A DNA stretch of 64,000 nt from Acanthosepion lycidas. Its lineage: Eukaryota > Mollusca > Cephalopoda > Sepiida > Sepiidae. The notes beneath the pieces are model-generated. The model did no database searches, was not told where the DNA came from, and saw only the letters and a program-made list of their open reading frames with translations. The DNA lies in NCBI GenBank assembly GCA_963932145.1, contig OZ010611.1:57731292-57795291 (forward strand), written 5' to 3'. Both the position numbers and the translations under genes were made by a program. Shown here in pieces: positions 10,501 through 22,900 of this stretch (positions within the stretch are counted from its first letter, which is position 1; each line of letters opens with the position of its first letter).

Positions 10501-10939
10501 AGCCTTGTCTTTAGCTTTTTCTTCTATATTTAATATTATGTAGAGGCAAGTCCCCCCTCTAAATCTGGATTGAAATTATTTTTCATTCTAATTCATAGAA
10601 ATGGAGTAGCGTGCAATGGTGTCGTCTCATACAACTGTGAGGTAGTAGAAAAATTTGTGGGCACAAAATGGGTGATCAGTGTCTTATTCTCTTCTGTTTG
10701 TGCCTTGTCTTTAGCTGTTTCTTCTATATTTAACATTATGTAGAGGCAAGTCCCCCCTCTAAATCTGGACTGAAATTATTTTTCATTCTAATTCATAGAA
10801 ATGGAGTAGCGTGCAATGGTGTCGTCTCATACAACAGTGAGTTAGGAGAAAAAATTTGTGGGCACAAAATGGGTGATCATAGACTTATTCTCTTCTGTTT
10901 ATGCCTTGTCTTTAGCTTTTTCTTCTATATTTAACATTA
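7537..10939 (+). repeat. Satellite family A, left block
   Basis: About 17 monomers of family A. Diagnostic states are GGCAAGGCCCCCCTC, CTGGATTG, CAACTGTGAG, TTAGTAG and AACATTATG. Neighbours differ by a few bases, and length varies by one or two bases in the C-run and A-run. Two copies carry a family-B patch (CAACAGTGAGTTAGGAG near 9031 and 10831). Small open frames on the minus strand here (8191-8385, 9937-10137) are satellite sequence, not genes. Confidence 0.88.
7857..7901. other. Conserved inverted repeat in the satellite monomer (one example)
   Basis: GGCACAAA at 7857-7864 is the exact reverse complement of TTTGTGCC at 7894-7901, with a 29-base spacer containing the palindrome TGATCA. 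A second, tighter dyad overlaps its left arm: TTTGTG-GG-CACAAA. The pair is present in most monomers of both families. Arms are altered in the TTCCCAC, TTCGCAC and TTCGTGCC variants, so it is not strictly required in every copy. Whether it folds or binds a protein is unknown. Confidence 0.7.
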
Positions 10940-13900
10940 TGTAGAGGCAAGGCCTCCCTTTAAATCTGGATTGAAATTATTTTTCATTCTAATTCATAGA
11001 AATGGAATAGCGTGCAATGGTGTAATCTCATACAACTGTGAGTTAGTAGAAAAATTTGGGGGCACAAAATGTTTGAACATAGTCTTATTCTCTTCTGTTT
11101 GAGCCTTGTCTTTAGCTTTTTCTTCTATATTTAACTTAATGTATAGGCAAGCCCCGCTCTAAATCTAGATTGAATTTATTTTTCATTCTAATTCATAGAA
11201 ATGGAGTAGCGTGCAATGGTTTCGTCTCATACAACCGTGAGTTAGTAGAAAAATTTGTGGGCACAAAATGTTTGATCAGAGACATATTCTCTTCTGTTTG
11301 TGCCTTGTCTTTAGCTGTTTCTTCTATATTTAACATTATGTAGAGGCAAGGCCTCCCGCTAAATCTGGATTGAAATTATTTTTCATTCTAATTCATAGAA
11401 ATGGAGTAGCGTGCAATGGTGTCGTCTCATACAACTGTGAGTTAGTAGAAAAAATTAGTGGGCACAAAATGGGAGATCAGTGTCTTATTCCCTTCTGTTT
11501 ATACCTTGTCTTTAGCTTTTTCTTCTATATTTAACATTATGTAGAGGCAAGGCCCCCCTCTAAATCTGGATTGAAATTATTTTTCATTCTAATTCATAGA
11601 AATGGAGTAGCGTGCAATGGCGTCGTCTCATACAACTGTGAGTTAGTAGAAAAATTTGGGGGCACAAAATGGGTGATCATAGTCTTATTCTCTTCTGTTT
11701 ATGCCTTGTCATTAGCTTTTTCTTCTATATTTAACATTATGTAGAGGCAAGGCCCCCCTCTAAATCTGGATTGAAATTATTTTTCATCCTAATTCATAGA
11801 AATGGAGTAGCGTGCAATGGTGTCGTCTCATACAACAGTGAGTTAGGAGAAAAAATTTGTGGGCACAAAATGGGTGATCATAGTCTTATTCTCTTCTGTT
11901 TATGCCTTGTCTTTAGCTTTTTCTTCTATATTTAACATTATGTAGAGGCAAGGCCCCCCTTTAAATCTGGATTGAAATTATTTTTCATTCTAATTCATAG
12001 AAATGGAATAGCGTGCAATGGTGTCATCTCATACAACTGTGAGTTAGTAGAAAAATTGGGGGGCACAAAATGTTTGAACATAGTCTTATTCTCTTCTGTT
12101 TGAGCCTTGTCTTTAGCTTTTTCTTCTATATTTAACTTAATGTAGAGGCAAGGCCCCGCTCTAAATCTAGATTGAATTTATTTTTCATTCTAATTCATAG
12201 AAATGGAGTAGCGTGCAATGGTTTCGTCTCATACAACTGTGAGTTAGTAGAAAAATTTGTGGGCACAAAATGTTTGATCAGAGACTTATTCTCTTCTGTT
12301 TGTGCCTTGTCTTTAGCTGTTTCTTCTATATTTAACATTATGTAGAGGCAAGGCCTCCCTCTAAATCTGGATTGAAATTATTTTTCATTCTAATTCATAG
12401 AAATGGAGTAGCGTGCAATGGTGTCGTCTCATACAACTGTGAGTTAGTAGAAAAAATTAGTGGGCACAAAATGGGAGATCAGTGTCTTATTCTCTTCTGT
12501 TTATACCTTGTCTTTAGCTTTTTCTTCTATATTTAACATTATGTAGAGGCAAGGCCCCCCTCTAAATCTGGATTGAAATTATTTTTCATTCTAATTCATA
12601 GAAATGGTGTAGCGTGCAATGGCGTCGTCTCATACAACTGTGAGTTAGTAGAAAAATTTGGGGGCACAAAATGGGTGATCATAGTCTTATTCTCTTCTGT
12701 TTATGCCTTGTCTTTAGCTTTTTCTTCTATATTTAACATTATGTAGAGGCAAGGCCCCCCTCTAAATCTGGATTGAAATTATGTTTCATCCTAATTCATA
12801 GAAATGGAGTAGCGTGCAATGGTGTCGTCTCATACAACTGTGAGTTAGTAGAAAAAATTAGTGGGCACAAAATGGGTGATCAGTGTCTTATTCTCTTCTG
12901 TTTATGCCTTGTCTTTAGCTTTTTCTTCTATATTTAACATTATGTAGAGGCAAGGCCCCCCTCTAAATCTGGATTGAAATTATTTTTCATTCTAATTCAT
13001 AGAAATGGTGTAGCGTGCAATGGCGTCGTCTCATACAACTGTGAGTTAGTAGAAAAATTTGGGGGCACAAAATGGGTGATCATAGTCTTATTCTCTTCTG
13101 TTTATGCCTTGTCTTTAGCTTTTTCTTCTATATTTAACATTATGTAGAGGCAAGGCCCCCCTTTAAATCTGGATTGAAATTATTTTTCATTCTAATTCAT
13201 AGAAATGGAATAGCGTGCAATGGTGTCATCTCATACAACTGTGAGTTAGTAGAAAAATTGGGGGGCACAAAATGTTTGAACATAGTCTTATTCTCTTCTG
13301 TTTGAGCCTTGTCTTTAGCTTTTTCTTCTATATTTAACTTAATGTAGAGGCAAGGCCCCGCTCTAAATCTAGATTGAATTTATTTTTCATTCTAATTCAT
13401 AGAAATGGAGTAGCGTGCAATGGTTTCGTCTCATACAACTGTGAGTTAGTAGAAAAATTTGTGGGCACAAAATGTTTGATCAGAGACTTATTCTCTTCTG
13501 TTTGTGCCTTGTCTTTAGCTGTTTCTTCTATATTTAACATTATGTAGAGGCAAGGCCTCCCTCTAAATCTGGATTGAAATTATTTTTCATTCTAATTCAT
13601 AGAAATGGAGTAGCGTGCAATGGTGTCGTCTCATACAACTGTGAGTTAGTAGAAAAAATTAGTGGGCACAAAATGGGAGATCAGTGTCTTATTCTCTTCT
13701 GTTTATACCTTGTCTTTAGCTTTTTCTTCTATATTTAACATTATGTAGAGGCAAGACCCCCCTCTAAATCTGGATTGAAATTATTTTTCATTCTAATTCA
13801 TAGAAATGGTGTAGCGTGCAATGGCGTCGTCTCATACAACTTTGAGTTAGTAGAAAAATTTGGGGGCACAAAATGGGTGATCATAGTCTTATTCTCTTCT

Positions 13901-14150
13901 GTTTATGCCTTGTCTTTAGCTTTTTCTTCTATATTTAACATTATGTAGAGGCAAGGCCCCCCTCTAAATCTGGATTGAAATTATGTTTCATCCTAATTCA
14001 TAGAAATGGAGTAGCGTGCAATGGTGTCGTCTCATACAACTGTGAGTTAGTAGAAAAAATTAGTGGGCAAAAAATGGGTGATCAGAGTCTTATTCTCTTC
14101 TGTTTATGCCTTGTCTTTAGCTTTTTCTTCTATATTTAACATTATGTAGA
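10940..14150 (+). repeat. Higher-order repeat of 5 then 6 monomers in family A
   Basis: The rare string GTTTGAACATAG lies at 11071, 12072 and 13274 (offsets 1001 and 1202 bp). The same order of variant monomers follows each time: an AAATGGAATAGC copy, a CCCCGCTCTAAATCTAGATTG copy, a GGCCTCCC copy with AATTAGTGGGCAC, and a GGCGTCGTC copy. The 1202-bp version has one extra monomer. Copies are about 10940-11940, 11941-13142 and 13143-14150. The same marker returns at 17084 and 18689. Confidence 0.85.
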
Positions 14151-16762
14151 GGCAAAGCCCCCCTCTAAATCTGGATTGAAATTATTTTTCATTCTAATTC
14201 ATAGAAATGGAGTAGCGTGCAATGGTGTCGTCTCATACAACTGTGAGTTAGTAGAAAAATTTGGGGGCACAGAATGGGTGATCAGTGTCTTATTCTCTTC
14301 TGTTTGTACCTTGTCTTTAGCTTTTTCTTCTATATTTAACATTATGTAGAGGCAAGTCCCCCCTCTAAATCTGGATTGAAATTATTTTTCATCCTAATTC
14401 ATAGAAATGGAGTAGCGTGCAATGGTGTCGTCTCATACAACTGTGAGTTAGTAGAAAAATTTAGTGGGCACAAAATGGGTGATCAGTGTCTTATTCTCTT
14501 CTGTTTATGCCTTGTCTTTAGCTTTTTCTTCTATATTTAACATTATGTAGAGGCAAGGCCCCCCTCTAAATCTGGATTGAAATTATTTTTCATCCTAATT
14601 CATAGAAATGGAGTATCGTGCAATGGTGTCGTCTCATACAACTGTGAGTTAGTAGAAAAAATTAGTGGGCACAAAATGGGTGATCAGTGTCATATTCTCT
14701 TCTGTTTATGCCTTGTGTTTACCTTTTTCTTCTATATTTAACATTATGTAGAGGCAAGGCCCCCCTCTAAATCTGGATTGAAATTATTTTTCATTCTAAT
14801 TCATAGAAATGGAGTAGCGTGCAATGGTGTCGTCTCATACAACGGTGAGTTAGTAGAAAAATTTGTGGGCACAAAATGTTTGATCAGAGCCTTATTCTCT
14901 TCTGTTTGTGCCTTGTCTTTAGCTGTTTCTTCTATATTTAACATTATGTAGAGGCAAGTCTCCCCTCTAAATCTGGATTGAAATTATTTTTCATTCTAAT
15001 TCATAGAAATGGATTAGCGTGCAATGGTGTCGTCACATACAACTGTGAGTTAGTAGAAAAATTTGTGGGCAAAAATTGGTGATCAGTGTCTTATTCTCTT
15101 CTGTTTGTGTCTTGTGTTTAACTTTTTCTTCTATATTTAACATTATTTAGAGGCAAGGCCCCCCTCTAAATCTGGATTGTAATTATTTTTCATTCTAATT
15201 CATAGAAATGGAGTAGCGTGCAATGGTGTCGTCTCATACAACGGTGAGTTAGTAGAAAAATTTGTGGGCACAAATTGTTTGATCAGAGTCTTATTCTCTT
15301 CTGTTTTTGCCTAGTCTTTAGCTTTTTCTGCTATATTTAACATTAAGTAGAGGCAAGGCCCCCCCCCCTAAATCTGGATTGAAATTATTTTGCATTCTAA
15401 TTAATAGAAATGGAGTAGCGTGCAATGGTGTCGTCTCATACAACTGTGAGTTAGTAGAAAAAATTTGTGCGCACAAAATGTGTGATCAGTGTCTTATTCT
15501 CTTCTGTTTGTGCCTTGTCTTTAGCTTTTTCTTCTATATTTAACATTATGTAGAGGCAAGGCCCCCGTCTAAATCTGGATTGAAATTATTTTTCATTCTA
15601 ATTCATAGAAATGGAGTAGCGTGCAATGGTGTCGTCTCATACAACTGTGAGTTAGTAGAAAAAATTAGTGGGCACAAAATGGGTGATCAGTGTCTTATTC
15701 TCTTCTGTTTATGCCTTGTCTTTAGCTTTTTCTTCTATATTTAACATTATGTAGAGGCAAGGCCCCCCTCTAAATCTGGATTGAAATTATTTTTCATTCT
15801 AATTCATAGAAATGGAGTAGCGTGCAATGGTGTCGTCTCATACAACTGTGAGTTAGTAGAAAAAATTAGTGGGCACAAAATGGGTGATCAGTGTCTTATT
15901 CTCTTCTGTTTATGCCCTGTCTTTAGCTTTTTCTTCTATATTTAACATTATGTAGAGGCAAAGCACCCCTCTAAATCTGGATTGAAATTATTTTTCATTC
16001 TAATTCATTGAAATGGAGTAGCGTGCAATGGTTTCGTCTCATACAACTGTGAGTTAGTAGAAAAATTTGGGGGCACAGAATGGGTGATCAGTGTCTTATT
16101 CTCTTCTGTTTGTACCTTGTCTTTAGCTTTTTCTTCTATATTTAACATTATGTAGAGGCAAGTCCCCCCTCTAAATCTGGATTGAAATTATTTTTCATCC
16201 TAATTCATAGAAATGGAGTAGCGTGCAATGGTGTCGTCTCATACAACTGTGAGTTAGTAGAAAAATTTAGTGGGCACAAAATGGGTGATCAGTGTCTTAT
16301 TCTCTTCTGTTTATGCCTTGTCTTTAGCTTTTTCTTCTATATTTAACATTATGTAGAGGCAAGGCCCCCCTCTAAATCTGGATTGAAATTATTTTTCATC
16401 CTAATTCATAGAAATGGAGTAGCGTGCAATGGTGTCGTCTCATACAACTGTGAGTTAGTAGAAAAAATTAGTGGGCACAAATTGGTGATCAGTGTCTTAT
16501 TCTCTTCTGTTTATGCCTTGTCTTCAGCTTTTTCTTCTATATTTAACATTATGTAGAGGCAAGGCCCCCCTCTAAATCTGGATTGAAATTATTTTTCATC
16601 CTAATTCATAGAAATGGAGTAGCGTGCAATGGTGTCGTCTCATACAACTGTGAGTTAGTAGAAAAAATTAGTGGGCACAAAATGGGTGATCAGTGTCTTA
16701 TTCTCTTCTGTTTATGCCTTGTCTTTAGCTTTTTCTTCTATATTTAACATTATGTAGAGGCA
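14151..16762 (+). repeat. Satellite family A, middle block with 9-monomer related segments
   Basis: About 13 family-A monomers, many with TTATGCC, CATCCTAATTC and AATTAGTGGGCAC variants. GGGGGCACAGAATGGG followed by TTTGTACCTTG occurs at about 14261 and 16067, an offset of 1806 bp (nine monomers), and the monomer after each also matches (GGCAAGTCCCCCCTC, CATCCTAATTC). A segment at about 14950-15470 also matches 9540-10060 (offset 5406 bp, about 27 monomers) through shared rare variants such as GGATTGTAATTATT and TTTTTGCCTAGTC. Confidence 0.75.
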
Positions 16763-19080
16763 AGTCCCCCCTCTAAATCTGGACTGAAAGTATTTTTCAT
16801 CCTAATTCATAGAAATGGAGTAGCGTGCAATGGTGTCGTCTCATACAACTGAGAGTTAGTAGAAAATTTAGTGGGCACAAATTGGGTGATCAGTGTCTTA
16901 TTCTCTTCTGTTTATGCCTTGTCTTTAGCTTTTTCTTCTATATTTAACATTATGTAGAGGCAAGGCCCCCCTCTAAATCTGGATTGAAATTATTTTTCAT
17001 TCTAATTCATAGAAATGGAATAGCGTGCAATGGTGTCATCTCATACAACTGTGAGTTAGTAGAAAAATTTTGGGGCACAAAATGTTTGAACATAGTCTTA
17101 TTCTCTTCTGTTTGAGCTTTGTCTTTAGCTTTTTCTTCTATATTTAACTTTATGTAGAAGCAAGGCCCCGCTCTAAATCTAGATTGAATTTATTTTTCAT
17201 TCTAATTCATAGAAATGGAGTAGCGTGCAATGGTTTCGTCTCATACAACTGTGAGTTAGTAGAAAAATTTGTGGGCACAAAATGTTTGATCAGAGACTTA
17301 TTCTCTTCTGTTTGTGCCTTGTCTTTAGCTGTTTCTTCTATATTTAACATTATGTAGAGGCAAGGCCTCCCTCTAAATCTGGATTGAAATTATTTTTCAT
17401 TCTAATTCATAGAAATGGAGTAGCGTGCAATGGTGTCGTCTCATACAACTGTGAGTTAGTAGAAAAAATTAGTGGGCACAAAATGGGTGATCAGTGTCTT
17501 ATTCTCTTCTGTTTATGCCTTGTCTTTAGCTTTTTCTTCTATATTTAACATTATGTAGAGGCAAGGCCCCCCCTCTAAATCTGGATTGAAATAATTTTTC
17601 ATTCTAATTCATAGAAATGGAGTAGCGTGCAATGGCGTCGTCTCATACAACTGTGAGTTAGTAGAAAAATTTGGGGGCACAAAATGGGTGATGATAGTCT
17701 TATTCTCTTCTGTTTATGCCTTGTCTTTAGCTTTTTCTTCTATATTTAACATTATGTAGAGGCAAGGCCCCCCTCTAAATCTGGATTGAAATTATTTTTC
17801 ATCCTAATTCATAGAAATGGAGTAGCGTGCAATGGTGTCGTCTCATACAACTGTGAGTTAGTAGAAAAAATTAGTGGGCACAAAATGGCTGATCAGTGTC
17901 TTATTCTCTTCTGTTTATGCCTTGTCTTTAGCTTTTTCTTCTATATTTAACATTATGTAGAGGCAAGGCCCCCCTCTAAATCTGGATTGAAATTATTTTT
18001 CATCCTAATTCATAGAAATGGAGTAGCGTGCAATGGTGTCGTCTCATACAACTGTGAGTTAGTAGAAAAAATTAATGGGCACAAAATGGGTGATCAGTGT
18101 CTTATTCTCTTCTGTTTATGCCTTGTCTTTAGCTTTTTCTTCTATATTTAACATTTTGTAGAGGCAAGGCCCACCTCTAAATCTGGATTGAAATTATTTT
18201 TCATCCTAATTCATAGAAATGGAGTAGCGTGCAATGGTGTCGTCTCATACAACTGTGAGGTAGTAGAAAAATTTGTGGGCACAAAATGGGTGATCAGTGT
18301 CTTATTCTCTTCTGTTTGTGCCTTGTCTTTAGCTGTTTCTTCTATATTTAACATTATGTAGAGGCAAGTCCCCCCTCTAAATCTGGACTGAAATTATTTT
18401 TCATCCTAATTCATAGAAATGGAGTAGCGTGCAATGGTGTCGTCTCATACAACTGAGAGTTAGTAGAAAAAATTAGTGGGCACAAAATGGGTGATCAGTG
18501 TCTTATTCTCTTCTGTTTATGCCTTGTCTTTAGCTTTTTCTTCTATATTTAACATTATGTAGAGGCAAGGCCCCCCTCTAAATCTGGATTGAAATTATTT
18601 TTCATTCTAATTCATAGAAATGGAATAGCGTGCAATGGTGTCATCTCATACAACTGTGAGTTAGTAGAAAAATTTGGGGGCACAAAATGTTTGAACATAG
18701 ACTTATTCTCTTCTGTTTGAGCTTTGTCTTTAGCTTTTTCTTCTATATTTAACTTTATGTAGAGGCAAGGCCCCGCTCTAAATCTAGATTTAATTTATTT
18801 TTCATTCTAATTCATAGAAATGGAGTAGCGTGCAATGGTTTCGCCTAATACAACTGTGAGTTAGTAGAAAAATTTGTGGGCACAAAATGTTTGATCAGAG
18901 ACTTATTCTCTTCTGTTTGTGCCTTGTCTTTAGCTGTTTCTTCTATATTTAACATTATGTAGAGGCAAGGCCTCCCTCTAAATCTGGATTGAAATTATTT
19001 TTCATTCTAATTCATAGAAATGGAGTAGCGTGCAATGGTGTCGTCTCATACAACTGTGAGTTAGTAGAAAAAATAAGTGG
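16763..19080 (+). repeat. 1605-bp eight-monomer tandem duplication in family A
   Basis: CAAGTCCCCCCTCTAAATCT followed by GGACTGAAA, then CAACTGAGAGTTAG, occurs at 16763 and 18368. GTTTGAACATAG occurs at 17084 and 18689. Both offsets are 1605 bp, equal to eight monomers. The first copy is about 16763-18367, and the second is partial, to about 19080. It contains the monomer order of the 5/6-mer repeat further left, so older higher-order structure was re-copied. Confidence 0.8.
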
Positions 19081-19952
19081 GCACAAAATGGGTGATCAGT
19101 GTCTTATTCTCTTCTGTTTGTGCCTTGTCTTTACCTTTTTCTTCTATATTTAACATTATGTAGAGGCAAGGCCCCCTTCTAAATCTGGATTGAAATTATT
19201 TTTCATTCTAATTCATAGAAATAGAGTAGCGTGCAATGGTGTCGTCTCATACAACTATGAGTTAGTAGAAAAATTTGTGGGCACAAAATGGGTGATCAGT
19301 GTATTATTCTCTTCTGTTTGAACCTTGTCTTTATCTTTTTCTTCTATATTTAACATTATGTAGAGGCAAGGCCCCCCTCTAAATCTGGATTGAAATTATT
19401 TTTCTTTCTAATTCATAGAAATGGAGTAGCGTGCAATGGTGTCGTCTCATACAACTGTGAGTTAGTAGAAAAATTTGTGGGCACAAAATGGGTGATCAGT
19501 GACTTATTCTCTTCTGTTTGTGCCTTGTCTTTACCTTTTTCTTCTATATTTAACATTATGTAGAGGCAAGGCCCCACTCTAAATCTGGATTGAAATTATT
19601 TTTCATTCTAATTCATAGAAATAGAGTAGCGTGCAATGGTTTCATCTCATACAACTGTGAGTTAGTAGAAAAATTTGTGGGCACAAAATGGGTGATCAGT
19701 GACTTATTCTCTTCTGTTTGAGCCGTGTCTTTAGCTTTTTCTTCTATATTTAACATTATGTAGAGGCAAGGCCCCCCTATAAATCTGGATTGAAATTATT
19801 TTTCATTCTAATTCATAGAAATGGAGTAGCGTGCAATGGTGTCGTCTCATACAACTGTGAGTTAGTAGAAAAATTTGTGAGCACAAAATGGGTGATCAGT
19901 GACTTATTCTCTTCTGTTTGTTCCTTGTCTTTACCTTTTTCTTCTATATTTA

Positions 19953-22900
19953 ACATTAGGAAGAGGCATGGCCCCCCTCTAAATCTGGATTGAAATTATT
20001 TTTCATTCTAATTTATAGAAATGGAGTAGCGTGAAATAGTGTCGTCTCATACAACTGTGAGTTAGTAGAAAAATTTGTGGGCACAAAATGGGTGATCAGT
20101 TACTTATTCTCTTCTGTTTGAGCCTTGTCTTTAGCTTTTTCTTCTATATTTAACATTATGTAGAGGTAAGGCCCCCCTCTAAATCTGGATTGAAATTATT
20201 TTTCATTCTAATTCATAGAAATGGAGTAGCGTGCAATGGTTTCGTCTCATACAACTGTGAGTTAGTAGAAAAATTTGTGGGCACAAAATGGGTGATACGT
20301 GTCTTATTCTCTTCTGTTTGTGCCTTGTCTTTACCTTTTTCTTCTATATTTAACATTATGTAGAGGCAAGGCCCCCCTCTAAATCTGGATTGAATTTTTT
20401 TTTCATTCTAATTCATAGAAATGGAGTAGCGTGCAATGGTGTCGTCTCATACAACTGTGAGTTAGTTGAAAAATTTGTGGGCACAAAATGGGTGAACAGT
20501 GTCTTATTCTCTTCTGTTTGTGCCTTGTCTTTACCTTTTTCTTCTTTATTTAACATTATGTAGAGGCAAGGCCCCCCTCTAAATCTGGATTGAATTTATT
20601 TTTCATTCTAATTCATAGAAATGGAGTAGCATGCAATGGTGTCGTCTCATACAACTGTGAGTTAGTAGAAAAATTTGTGGGCACAAAATGGGTGATACGT
20701 GTCTTATTCTCTTCTGTTTGTGCCTTGTCTTTACCTTTTTCTTCTATATTTAACATTATGTAGAGGCAAGGCCCCCCTCTAAATCTGGATTGAATTTATT
20801 TTTCATTCTAATTCATAGAAATGGAGTAGCATGCAATGGTGTCGTCTCATACACCTGTGTGTTAGTAGAAAAATTTGTGGGCACAAAATGGGTGATCAGT
20901 GTCTTATTCTCTTCTGTTTGAGCCTTGTCTAGCTTTTTCATCTACTTTTAACATTATGTAGAGGCAAGGCCCCCCTCTAAATCTGGATTGAAATTATTTT
21001 TCATTCTCTTTCATAGAAATGGTGTAGCGTGCAATGGTGTCATCTCATACAACTGTGAGTTAGTAGAAAAATTTGTGGGCACAAGATGGGTGATCAGAGA
21101 CTTATTCTCTTCTGTTTGAGCCTTGTCTTTACGTTTTTCTTCTATATTTAACATTATGTAAAGGCAAGGCCCCCCTCTAAATCTGGATTGAAATTATTTT
21201 TCATTCTCATTCATAGGAATGGAGTAGCGTGCAATGGTGTCATCTCATACAACTGTGAATTAGTAGAAAAATTTGTGGGCACAAAATGGGTGATCAGTGT
21301 CTTATTCTCTTCTGTTTGTGCCTTGTCTTTACCTTTTTCTTCTATATTTAACATTATGTAGAGGCAAGGCCCCCTTCTAAATCTGGATTGAATTTATTTT
21401 TCATTCTAATTCATAGAAATGGAGTAGCGTGCAATGGTGTCGTCTCATACAACTGTGAGTTAGTAGAAAAATTTGTGGACACAAAATGGGTGATCAGTGT
21501 CTTATTCTCTTCTGTTTGTGCCTTGTCTTTACCTTTTTCTTCTATATTTAACATTATGTAGAGGCAAGGCCCCCCTCTAAATCTGGATTGAATTTATTTT
21601 TCATTCTAATTCATAGAAATGGAGTAGCATGCAATGGTGTCTTCACATACAACTGTGAGTTACTAGAAAAAATTGTGGGCACAAAATGGGTGATCAGTGT
21701 CTTATCCTCTTCTGTTTGAGCCTTGTCTAGCTTTTTCATCTACATTTAACATTATGTAGAGGCAAGGCCCCCCTCTAAATCTGGATTGGAATTATTTTTC
21801 ATTCTAATTTATAGAAATGGAGTAGCGTGCAATGGTGTCGTCACCTACAACTGTGAGTTAGTAGAAAAATTTCTGGGCACAAAATGGGTGAGCAGTGCCT
21901 TATTCTCTTCTGTTTGAGCCTTGTCTTTAGCTTTTTCTTCTATATTTAACATTATGTATAGGCAAGGCCCCCCTCTAAATCTGGATTGAAATTATTTTTC
22001 ATTCTAATTTATAGAAATGGAGTAGCGTGCAATGGTGTCGTCTCATACAACTGTGAGTTAGTAGAAAAATTTGTGGGCACGAAATGGGTGATCAGAGACT
22101 TATTCTCTTCTGTTTGAGCCTTGTCTTTACCTTTTTCTTCTACATTTAACATTATGTAGAGGCAAGGCCCCCCTCTAAATCTGGATTGAAATTATTTTTC
22201 ATTCTAATTCATAGAAATGGAGTAGCGTGCAATGGTTTCGTCTCATACAACTGTGAGTTAGTAGAAAAATTTGTGGGCACAAAATGGGTGATCAGTGTCT
22301 TATTCTCTTCTGTTTGAGCCTTGTCTTTAGCTTTTTCTTCTATATTTAACATTATGTAGAGGCAAAGCCCCCCTCTAAATCTGGATTGAAATTATTTTTC
22401 CTTCTCATTCATAGAAATGGAGTAGCGTGCAATGGTTTCGTCTCATAAAACTGTGAGTTAGTAGAAAAAATTGTGGTCACAAAATGGGTGATCAGTGTCT
22501 TATTCTCTTCTGTTTGAGCCTTGTCTTTAGCTTTTTCCTCAATATTTAACATTATGTTGATGCTAGGCCCCCCTCTAAATCTTGGTTGAAATTATTTTTC
22601 ATTCTAATTAATAGAAATGGAGTAGCGTGCAATGGTGTCGTCTCATACAACAGTGAGTTAGGAGAAAAAATTTGTTGGCACAAAATGGGTGATCAGTGTC
22701 TTATTCTCATCTGTTTGTGCCTTGTCTTTAGGTTTTCTTCTATATTTCACTTTATGTAGAGGCTAGGCCCCTTTCTAAATCTTGTTTGAAATTATTTTTC
22801 ATTCTAATTCATAGAAATGGAGTAGCGTGCAATGGTGTCGTCTCATACAACTGTGAGTTAGGAGAAAGAATTTGTCTGCACAAAATGGGTGATCAGTGTC

